From contig CALUPM010000008.1 of assembly GCA_944322665.1 (NCBI GenBank), forward strand, positions 1-43,223: a DNA stretch of 43,223 bases, read 5' to 3'. A program made the translations under genes and the position numbers. Source of the DNA: Candidatus Gastranaerophilales bacterium. GTDB lineage: Bacteria; Cyanobacteriota; Vampirovibrionia; Gastranaerophilales; Gastranaerophilaceae. The notes beneath the pieces are model-generated. The model was not told the origin of the DNA. It ran no database searches and was given only the letters and a program-made list of their open reading frames with translations. This document shows, in pieces, positions 33,443 to 39,954 of the stretch. The stretch's first letter is position 1, and every line of letters starts with the position of its first letter.

Positions 33443-33598
33443 AATCAATGTTCCGTTTCTTGACAACAGAGCAAGCTTTGTTTGAGTGCGAAGCACAAGT
33501 CAGCTTGCTTAATAAGAAACGGTTACAATTGATTAGCGAACGAAGCAACAGGTCGGGAGCTTCTTTGCGGTACTTTCTTGTCGGCACAAGAAAGTACC
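33443..33598. other. Highly structured non-coding element
   Basis: Nested inverted repeats: an outer stem AATCAAT..CCGTTTCTT (33443-33461) with AAGAAACGG..ATTGATT (33514-33534), an inner stem AGCAAGCT (33470-33477) / AGCTTGCT (33502-33509), and then a perfect 12-bp hairpin GGTACTTTCTTG (33569-33580) / CAAGAAAGTACC (33587-33598). An open frame crossing it (33448-33651) looks incidental. It may be a mobile repeat or an RNA. Confidence 0.6.
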
Positions 33599-33657
33599 GG
33601 AAAATTTATCGATTAATATTAAAATTAGAATTATTAATCTATAAACTTTAATTTAAA

Positions 33658-33681
33658 AAAACCGGACTGATGTCCGGTTTT
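33658..33681. terminator. Terminator of the 33720 gene
   Basis: AAAACCGGAC (33658-33667) pairs with GTCCGGTTTT (33672-33681) over loop TGAT. It lies downstream of the minus-strand 33720-34265 gene and can work in both directions. Confidence 0.75.
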
Positions 33682-33719
33682 AAAATTAAGTTATGAATTG
33701 CGGAGGCTTTAAGTAAAGA

Positions 33720-34265
33720 TTAGTCTTCAAGCGGAACGACTATTATATATTTGCTGCCGTCTTTAAACTTGCTCATCTCGCCGATAAGTGCATTGTCAGG
33801 GAAAATAAAACTTTGCGTGAAACGGATTATCGCATTTTTGTTGTGCTTTTTTGTTTCGCCTGCCGCCGTAATCGTCATTTTATTGCCTTCGGTTGTTACT
33901 TCAACGTTTTTTTCGTCGTTGTCAAAGGGTTTGAGGTTGATGATAATTTTGTAGACGTCATCTGTTTTATCAATGTGGATGATTTGACCGGCTTTGTTTT
34001 CAAGAAGATCTGCCCTTGCAAAATCTCTCTGGGCAGATTTTTCAGCCATACGTGCTTCTTTCATCATCATTCTGTCCATTTTGCGCATCTGCACCATCGG
34101 ATCCAGCATTCTTTTGTAATGCCAGTCAGTGACTACATAAAATGCAGCAAAAGCGCCTAAAAACGTTAATATTCCGGCAAGAATATGCCTCATTACAGGA
34201 TGTCCGCACATAAAACAGTCGTCAGATTTGTGTTCATGCCTGTTTTCGTAATTGTTTTCGTCCAT
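33720..34265 (-). CDS. Membrane-anchored protein with Hsp20/alpha-crystallin-like domain
   Basis: A 181-residue protein. A polar N-terminus with Cys17 and Cys20 (DCFMCGH) precedes one transmembrane helix (about 25-46). A Met/Arg/Lys-rich helix (MLDPMVQMRKMDRMMMKEARMAEKSAQRDFARAD) follows. The C-terminal domain (about 100-181) reads like an alpha-crystallin domain: YKIIINLKPFDNDEKNVEVTTEGNKMTITA, then FTQSFIFPDNALIGEMSKFKDGSKYIIVVPL. It may act as a membrane-tethered, probably periplasmic, chaperone. AAAGGAG precedes the ATG. It has its own terminator. Confidence 0.65.
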   Translation of the reverse strand: MDENNYENRHEHKSDDCFMCGHPVMRHILAGILTFLGAFAAFYVVTDWHYKRMLDPMVQMRKMDRMMMKEARMAEKSAQRDFARADLLENKAGQIIHIDKTDDVYKIIINLKPFDNDEKNVEVTTEGNKMTITAAGETKKHNKNAIIRFTQSFIFPDNALIGEMSKFKDGSKYIIVVPLED

Positions 34266-34359
34266 TTACAAAACTCCTTTCTTATTCTAACAAAGTAATA
34301 ATATTGCAAACGGTTTTGTTATGTCCATAGCACAATCGGGTTAATGCTTTTCAGCAATC

Positions 34360-34388
34360 TTGTAAAACTTTAAAATATATGTTACAAT
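34360..34388 (+). promoter_or_regulatory. Promoter of the ribbon-helix-helix gene
   Basis: TTGTAA (34360-34365), a 17 nt spacer and TACAAT (34383-34388), 24 bases before the ATG at 34412. GGAGGG (34397-34402) lies in the short leader. Confidence 0.6.
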
Positions 34389-34411
34389 TATAGCATGGAG
34401 GGTTAGTGAAA

Positions 34412-34600
34412 ATGGCAAAAATTTTAGTAACGATGCCTGATGAATTTTTAAGCAGAGTAGATGGTCTGGCAAACAATGAGCAAAGAACAAGAAGTGAACT
34501 TATACGGGAAGCTCTGAGAAGTTATATGAGAAGATATTCTGACCGGCAGATTCAGCAGGCTCAGAACAACGCACAGATTTTAGAACACCTTATGGAGTAG
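34412..34600 (+). CDS. CopG-type ribbon-helix-helix DNA-binding protein
   Basis: A 62-residue protein. The N-terminal strand KILVTMPDEFLSRVDGLA and the helix pair RTRSELIREALRSYMRRY define a CopG/RHH fold that binds DNA as a dimer. The short tail SDRQIQQAQNNAQILEHLME would be a coil. Many such proteins are antitoxins, but no toxin gene follows: the next 1.4 kb is non-coding repeat. GGAGGG is nine bases from the ATG at 34412, so that start is preferred to a GTG two codons earlier. Confidence 0.8.
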   Translation: MAKILVTMPDEFLSRVDGLANNEQRTRSELIREALRSYMRRYSDRQIQQAQNNAQILEHLME

Positions 34601-34633
34601 TTAAAAACGTAAAGTTAATTTCGCAAAATAATC

Positions 34634-34660
34634 CCCTCTTTCCGGAAGAGGGAACTTTTT
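34634..34660 (+). terminator. Terminator of the ribbon-helix-helix gene
   Basis: CCCTCTT (34634-34640) pairs with AAGAGGG (34646-34652) over TCCGG, followed by AACTTTTT. It closes the single-gene unit. Confidence 0.8.
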
Positions 34661-34734
34661 ATGGGATTAACTTATAGCGTAATATATCGGCCTTATTCGA
34701 CCAATTACCTGAATTTGCAAGAACACCTGCAGCC

Positions 34735-35370
34735 CGGAATGACATACTATTTGAGGACGCCGGTTTGAAGAATCCCCTTGCGCGCTGCATGTCATTCTGA
34801 GCGGAGCGAAGAATTCCGCCGCACTACTCCTGCCATTCTGAGGAAGCGTAGTGACAGGAGAATCCACTTGCCGTTCCACATGTCATTGCGGGAGTCTTGC
34901 GACCGAAAAATCTCATTGCACTACTTAACGTCATTCTGAGGACTATCTCTGAGGAATCCCCCTGCCCTTGTCATGTCATTCTGAGGGCGAAGCCCGAAGA
35001 ATCTCCTCACGCCACCTTGTCATTCTTAGCGCTCTGCCGAACAAAACGCTTAAGTATCGTTTTGTAAGAGGACGAAGAATCTTATCGTGCTACTCTACGT
35101 CATTCTGAGGACGCTAGTCCGAAGAATCCCATTGATTTTTTAAGGGGATCCTCCGGTTTTTCGCACTCGCAGTAAACGGGTACGGCATACCTTTGACTCT
35201 CTGCCCGTGTGGCTCAGGATGACGTCCTACTATTACGTCATTCTGAGCAGAGCGAAGAATTCCATCGCGCGCTGCATGTCATTCTGAGGGAGTGTAACGA
35301 CCGAAGAATCTGATGGCGATTTTCAGGAGATCCTTCGCCTGCGGCTCAGGATGACATGCTATGACAAAAT
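34735..35370. repeat. Cluster of GTCATTCTGAG (REP-like) repeats
   Basis: About nine degenerate modules of GTCATTCTGAG...CGAAGAATC lie head to tail with variable spacers, ending in inverted CTCAGGATGAC modules with the CGCACTCGCAGTAAACGGG spacer. No MITE terminal repeats bound this cluster. No gene is present. The segment 34971-35081 duplicates 26956-27066 with three differences in 111 bases. Confidence 0.8.
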
Positions 35371-35379
35371 GGAGCGATT

Positions 35380-36075
35380 TCTTATCGCCTTCCTCACCTC
35401 TCCTCACGCTTCACCCTTCACTCTTCACTCTGATAAGAACTTATCGCCTTCCTCAACCCTCCTCACCCTTCACCCTTCACTCTTCACTTATCAGACCCCT
35501 CACCCGAATTTGTAAGTTCACATTTGCTCACTAACAAATTCTACCCTCTCTCACAAGGGGCGAGGGAAAATATTTAACGTAACGAACTTAACGTCTTTAC
35601 GTCCTAACGTCTTAACGATTTTCAAAACGAAACCTCTTAGTGCCTTAGCGCCCTAGCGCCTTAGTATCCTATTCAGAAACAAACCCTTCAACCATTCAAC
35701 TCACTTCACCCTTCACCCTTCACTCTGATAAGAACTTATCGCCTTCCTCAACTCTCCTCACCCTTCACACTTCACTCTTCACTTATCAGACCCCTCACCC
35801 GAATTTCTAAATTCGCTACGCTTATTAAGAAATTCTTCCCTCTCCCACAAGGGGCGAGGGAATTGTTTTGGAGTAAACCATTCACCCGTTCAACTCTTCA
35901 ACCTCTCAACTCTCCTCACTCTTCACTCCTCACACCTCACTTTCCGTCTGCCCCCTCACCCTAACCCTCTCCCACAAGGGGAGAGGAGATTATTTTACGT
36001 AACCAACCCTTCAACTTTTCAACCATTCACCCATTCAACCCCCTTCACTCTTCACTCTTCACGCTTCACTCTTCA
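35380..36075. repeat. Long mosaic CTTCACYC-type repeat
   Basis: About 700 bases of degenerate TTCACCC/TTCACTC heptamers alternate with CTGATAAGAACTTATCGCC, GTCTTAACG..CTTAGTGCC and CCCTCTCCCacaaGGGGCGAGGG hairpin blocks. The same blocks occur in shorter form at 1-170, 8930-9120 and 17460-17690. It runs into the 3' end of the 36059 gene. No gene is seen inside. Confidence 0.8.
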
Positions 36076-36955
36076 CGTTATTACCTGCTTCCGGCGCAAA
36101 ATGGTTTTGAAGGCATTTTAGAACGGTAGCGGCGTATTCGTCGTGTTTGCCGTAGAATATGTGAGAAGCGTCAGGCACAACTATTACCTGATTTTTGCCC
36201 GGGTGTTTGCAGCAGGAATTTATCTTCATAATAAATTCTCCGGCGTCATCTCCGACAACACTGTCTTTTGACCCGATTATAAACGAGCCGTTCGGGCGGA
36301 TTGAATACAGTGAATTTGTTTCGCCGTCGCGGCTTAAGACAGGGCAATTTTTAAGATTTTCCGCGTTATAAAATCCAAGCACAGTTTTTGCACTCATCGG
36401 AGAAAATCCGCCGAACAAAAACGGCATAATATCATTTTCCCGTCCTTCGGCAATGAATTCCTGCGCCATTTTAAGGTAGGTATCTTTCTGCGGGATTATG
36501 CTCCACCAGTAAGCAAGGTCTATCGGTGAACTTACTATAAAATAATCCACAAAATCATCCGGAGTATTTCCGAGATAGTGTATAAGTTTGTTTGAGCCGA
36601 GCGAATGTCCGGCAAGAATTATGTTTTTCCAGCCTTTTTGTTTTGCAAATTTTACGTAAGCTTCAACGTCCTCATAAACAGCGTCAAAGTCGTCAAAAAC
36701 AACCCCTGTATTGCGCTGTTTGTGAATTGAAAAGTCGGAATACGCAAAACATGAAAATGAATCCATCGTATGCGCAATAATGCAGGCAATATTATTCCGG
36801 CTTAAAATTTTTCCTGTTGCGTCAAGAAGGTCATTTTGAAATACGTTTGAGCAAATTCCGGTAAGCATTATAACAACGGTATCCATAATGTTGTCACCGT
36901 ATATTGCGCCTTTAAGTTCAAGCCCGCGCGGGGTAGCGACTCTTAAAATTTCCAT
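36059..36955 (-). CDS. Alpha/beta hydrolase, DUF1749-like
   Basis: A 298-residue alpha/beta hydrolase. The nucleophile elbow is ILAGHSLGSNKLIHYLG, the acid is probably the Asp in FIIGSKDSVVGDDAGEF, and the catalytic His is in PDASHIFYGKHDEY. The overall pattern resembles the DUF1749 group, with unknown substrate. There is no signal peptide. AAGGAGAT precedes the start region. The last five codons and the stop (VKSEA then TGA) are written in repeat sequence from the 35380-36075 block, so the C-terminus has been replaced or extended. It is divergent from the LysR gene, its likely regulator. Confidence 0.75.
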   Translation of the reverse strand: MEILRVATPRGLELKGAIYGDNIMDTVVIMLTGICSNVFQNDLLDATGKILSRNNIACIIAHTMDSFSCFAYSDFSIHKQRNTGVVFDDFDAVYEDVEAYVKFAKQKGWKNIILAGHSLGSNKLIHYLGNTPDDFVDYFIVSSPIDLAYWWSIIPQKDTYLKMAQEFIAEGRENDIMPFLFGGFSPMSAKTVLGFYNAENLKNCPVLSRDGETNSLYSIRPNGSFIIGSKDSVVGDDAGEFIMKINSCCKHPGKNQVIVVPDASHIFYGKHDEYAATVLKCLQNHFAPEAGNNVKSEA

Positions 36956-36991
36956 TTTATTTTAATCTCCTTATTTTTTATTATTTATCAC

Positions 36992-37009
36992 TTTGCATTA
37001 AATAGCAAA
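36992..37009. promoter_or_regulatory. Candidate LysR operator
   Basis: TTTGC (36992-36996) and GCAAA (37005-37009) form a dyad with AT-rich centre between the divergent hydrolase and LysR genes. This fits the position and symmetry expected of a LysR-type binding site. Confidence 0.4.
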
Positions 37010-37035
37010 TACTTATATTACATAATAAATAATGC

Positions 37036-37070
37036 TTGACAGGCATAGTAAGATTGATTATTATAATTTT
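37036..37070 (+). promoter_or_regulatory. Promoter of the LysR gene, probably leaderless
   Basis: A perfect TTGACA (37036-37041), a 17 nt spacer and TATTAT (37059-37064). Six bases follow before the ATG at 37071. There is no Shine-Dalgarno. Confidence 0.6.
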
Positions 37071-37961
37071 ATGGAAATCAGAGTTTTAAAATATTTTCTT
37101 GCGGTTGCAAGAGAAGGAAGCATAACAGGAGCGGCAAACTCGCTTCACCTTACACAGCCGACTTTAACCCGCCAGCTTCAGGAACTTGAAAAAGAACTCG
37201 GACAGCAGCTTTTTATCCGCGGCAAGCACAGGATTTCGCTGACGCAGGAAGGGTTGATGCTCAGAAAACGCGCCGGAGAAATTGTTGAAATGGTTGAAAA
37301 AACAGAAGCAGAGTTTAAATCAATCAGGGATGTAATCTGCGGAGATATTTATATAGGTTCGGGCGAAACAGATTCAATGAAATATATTGCAGAGGTTATG
37401 AAAGATATGCAGACGGATTATCCGGATGTAAAATTTCACATTTTCAGCGGGAATGCGGAGGATGTTATTGAAAAACTCGACAGAGGACTTCTTGATTTCG
37501 GGGTTTTAATCCAGCCGATTGACCTTTCAAAATATGATAACCTTACGCTTCCCGCAAAAGATGTCTGGGGTGTGATTATGAGAGAGGACAGCCCGCTTGC
37601 CGTCAAGAAATCCGTTACTATGGAAGATTTAAAAAATCTTCCGATTATTGCTTCCAGACAGATGTCTAAAAAATATTCCGCAGACAGCGGATTCCTAGAC
37701 TGGTTCGGAGAGGATTTTGAAAAGCTGAATATCACGGCAACATACAATCTTGTCTACAATGCGGCTATTATGGTAAAAGCCGGAATCGGTTATGCCGTCA
37801 CTTTAGACAAACTTATTAACACTTCAAAATCCGACGGAATAATTTTCCGTCCGCTTAGTCCGAAACTTGAGTCAGGGCTTGATATTGTCTGGAAGAAAAA
37901 TCAGGTATTTTCGCCGGCAGGTAAAATTTTTCTCGAAAGATTACAGACAAAATCCGGTTAA
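37071..37961 (+). CDS. LysR-family transcriptional regulator
   Basis: A 296-residue LysR regulator. The winged helix-turn-helix covers residues 1-60 (MEIRVLKYFLAVAREGSITGAANSLHLTQPTLTRQLQELEKELGQQLFIRG). A linker helix and a type-2 periplasmic-binding-like effector domain follow (starting IYIGSGETDSM at about 93). The ATG at 37071 is chosen because the longer frame would start before the promoter. It is divergent from an alpha/beta hydrolase gene, the usual arrangement for a LysR protein and its target; the effector is unknown. Confidence 0.9.
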   Translation: MEIRVLKYFLAVAREGSITGAANSLHLTQPTLTRQLQELEKELGQQLFIRGKHRISLTQEGLMLRKRAGEIVEMVEKTEAEFKSIRDVICGDIYIGSGETDSMKYIAEVMKDMQTDYPDVKFHIFSGNAEDVIEKLDRGLLDFGVLIQPIDLSKYDNLTLPAKDVWGVIMREDSPLAVKKSVTMEDLKNLPIIASRQMSKKYSADSGFLDWFGEDFEKLNITATYNLVYNAAIMVKAGIGYAVTLDKLINTSKSDGIIFRPLSPKLESGLDIVWKKNQVFSPAGKIFLERLQTKSG

Positions 37962-37965
37962 TTTT

Positions 37966-39069
37966 TTACTTTTTTACTTCCTGCGGCTTTCTTTCCTGAA
38001 ATAAAAAATTGTATAATTTTTTCTGACCTATTCCGGTATATGTTGTTATGACCATTGTCAGGACAAAATACAGATAAGTTGTCTGAACCGGATTGTAAAT
38101 CCAGTAAATGTCATGATTTGCCCTCTCTTCAACCGGCACGCCGTTTATGTGCATGAATATTGCAGTAATTATATACATAACAAGAAGATGGTTTGCCATA
38201 ATATGATAGGTAACTTTTCCCATATCCTGAACAAATTTGATATCTTTAACGTAAGGATAGAGAATTTTTACTGTGAATAAAGACGCCCAGATTCCGGTGA
38301 GAGCTGTAATTACCGGTACAAAAAGCTGCTCGTCAAACCTTGCCCATACAAGAACATAACTCAAACCTATCCCGTGTTCCGGATCGTAATCCCTGTTAAA
38401 CATCCACAAAATCGACTGCAAAACAAATACTGCCCCGAACCACTTCGGGGTGAAAATATTGTAATTGTCTTTTATATAATGTGTGTAAAAATAACCGAGA
38501 TACACAAAAAACAGTGAAAACATGGTTCTTATGACAATCAGCATCAACTGAGTAAACGAAAATATTTTGTAAAACGGAATTGCAAGAATGCCGAAAATCC
38601 CGAAAAACCCGAGATGAATAAATTTGTTTTTGGTAAGGGAATTTAATCCTCTGAATAAAAACAAAAAAGTAATCATTGTCATGAACAATTGAGTTACAAA
38701 CCACAACGGACAGGACAAATCAAATTGGTGTCCGTTTAAAAACGGTGTTATAAAAAAGTTTTTTAAACTAACCGGCATACCCCAGAATTTTCCGGTCAAC
38801 TTTGCAATCAGACAGGTAACGCCTAAATAAAACAAATTATACCAGAAATAAGGTACCAGAAGGCTTTTAATCCGTCTTTCAACAAAAGCGGAAACATCAT
38901 TCAGGTATTTATCCTTGAACAGACATCCGGATATAAAGAAAAATAATGCAAGCTGGAATGAATACGGAGGGAAAATTCCAAGTAACGAAAACTCAAGATG
39001 TCCCGAAACAACAAGCAATATAGCAAGTGCCTTAAGCACATTCATCTCATTTGAAAAAACTTTGTCCAT
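37966..39069 (-). CDS. Acyltransferase 3 family membrane protein
   Basis: A 367-residue integral membrane O-acyltransferase (OafA/NodX type) with about ten hydrophobic segments. The N-terminal signature NVLKALAILLVVSGHLEFSLLG contains the catalytic-type His. FFFISGCLFKDKY and the RRIKSLLVPYFWYNL motif follow. These enzymes transfer acetyl or other acyl groups to surface polysaccharides, peptidoglycan or lipids. It is monocistronic and convergent with the LysR gene. A MITE copy lies close to its 5' end and could carry or disturb its promoter. Confidence 0.85.
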   Translation of the reverse strand: MDKVFSNEMNVLKALAILLVVSGHLEFSLLGIFPPYSFQLALFFFISGCLFKDKYLNDVSAFVERRIKSLLVPYFWYNLFYLGVTCLIAKLTGKFWGMPVSLKNFFITPFLNGHQFDLSCPLWFVTQLFMTMITFLFLFRGLNSLTKNKFIHLGFFGIFGILAIPFYKIFSFTQLMLIVIRTMFSLFFVYLGYFYTHYIKDNYNIFTPKWFGAVFVLQSILWMFNRDYDPEHGIGLSYVLVWARFDEQLFVPVITALTGIWASLFTVKILYPYVKDIKFVQDMGKVTYHIMANHLLVMYIITAIFMHINGVPVEERANHDIYWIYNPVQTTYLYFVLTMVITTYTGIGQKKLYNFLFQERKPQEVKK

Positions 39070-39104
39070 AATTTAAATGTTATCACAAATAAATTTACTT
39101 TTTG

Positions 39105-39255
39105 GGAACTTATGCAGCAAATTCCACAGACAATATTAAAATCCCGTCATTCTGAGGGCTTTAGCCCGAAGAATCTCATTTATTTAGATACTTCGCTAAC
39201 GCTCAGTATGACGTAGTTTTGAAAATTTTTGGCGGAATTTGCTATATAAATCCCG
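39105..39255. mobile_element. MITE-like element, complete copy D
   Basis: The shortest complete copy (151 bp). The ends are GGAACTTATGCAGCAAATTC and the complement of GGGATTTATATAGCAAATTC. The flanking direct repeat CTTTTTG is at 39098-39104 and 39256-39262. The inside holds one GTCATTCTGAG...GAAGAATC module and one inverted CGCTCAGTATGAC module. Confidence 0.75.
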
Positions 39256-39334
39256 CTTTTTGTCTGTTGCAATTTAAAAGTTTTATAATAAAATACATAA
39301 TTGTGAGTCGGAATATTAAACAAAATCCATAAAT

Positions 39335-39592
39335 ATGAAAGTTCAAAATATACAGTTTACACACAACAACAGAAAAATTTATACAAATATCCCGAAAAGC
39401 AGAGTTTCCGCGCCATATAAAAAGAGTCTTGAAACAGCAGGTGCATGGCTGGGGTTCGGGGTTGCGCTGGATATGGTGTGCCGGAAAATTTCGGTTTTCA
39501 AATCTCCGATGAAAAATTCGCTGTTTATAAACAGTGTTTTAGCGTTAGGCGCCGGCACTTACACGTTTATAAAAAGCAGCAAAAATCAATAA
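39335..39592 (+). CDS. Small two-helix membrane protein, unknown
   Basis: An 85-residue protein with a basic, polar N-terminus (MKVQNIQFTHNNRKIYTNIPKSR) and two hydrophobic segments (about 35-48 and 62-77) separated by a basic loop. I do not recognise it. No Shine-Dalgarno precedes the ATG. It stands alone between the MITE copy and the 39766 locus. Confidence 0.5.
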   Translation: MKVQNIQFTHNNRKIYTNIPKSRVSAPYKKSLETAGAWLGFGVALDMVCRKISVFKSPMKNSLFINSVLALGAGTYTFIKSSKNQ

Positions 39593-39642
39593 TTAAGACA
39601 TCCTTATAATTCAATCAGAGCCATAAAAACATGCTTTTCCCT

Positions 39643-39712
39643 GTCCGTAAAAATACGTACGTAAATTTACTTACGTAAAAATACGGACTTGCGGAAGTAT
39701 TAAAAATACTTC
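39643..39712. promoter_or_regulatory. Twin dyad-symmetry region upstream of the 39766 locus
   Basis: A 46-bp near-palindrome spans 39643-39688 (GTCCGTA outer arms, TACGTAnGTAAATTTAC core, with two symmetric A/A mismatched patches). It is followed by a second dyad GAAGTATT (39694-39701) / AATACTTC (39705-39712). They lie 55-125 bases before the ATG at 39766 and could be operators or a leader RNA structure. Confidence 0.55.
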
Positions 39713-39765
39713 AAAATAGAAAGGTTGGTTAGACAGAAATATAACAGTCAGAAAGGGAAAAGACT

Positions 39766-39951
39766 ATGGCAAACAAACCTGTACACGTAAACGAGTATGT
39801 AAAGGATGACGGAACTTATGTAAGGGAACATTACAGAGGGCTTCCATCAAGCGGCGGCGGGAACGGGATTTTGGAGGGCGAAACTCCCGCACAAACAAGC
39901 GGGGAGGATATTCCGTTTAAACTAAGACCTGCAGAAGAAACTTCTGCGTAG
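39766..39951 (+). CDS. N-terminal part of a long protein, ended by an in-frame TAG
   Basis: A 61-codon ORF beginning MANKPVHVNEYVKDDGTYVREHYRG. This VHVxxYxxDGTxVxxHxR start is common in long surface, phage-related or effector-type proteins. GAAAGGGAAAAG precedes the ATG. It ends with TAG at 39949-39951, but the same frame continues one codon later through 41370 without another stop. It is therefore best read as the front of one protein of about 534 residues, cut by a nonsense codon or expressed by readthrough; a stand-alone 61-residue product is the alternative. Confidence 0.6.
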   Translation: MANKPVHVNEYVKDDGTYVREHYRGLPSSGGGNGILEGETPAQTSGEDIPFKLRPAEETSA

Positions 39952-39954
39952 ACT

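Noticed and set aside
33448-33651. A 67-codon plus-strand frame in the structured element
   Set aside because: It is made of the inverted-repeat arms themselves and lacks a ribosome site; the structure explains the sequence better than a protein.
34412-34660. Ribbon-helix-helix protein as antitoxin of a type II TA pair
   Set aside because: No toxin-like ORF lies within reach on either strand; a terminator follows the gene and then 1.4 kb of repeats.
34735-35370. CRISPR array
   Set aside because: Repeats are degenerate, spacers vary from a few to over 60 bases and are themselves repeated, and no cas gene is present.
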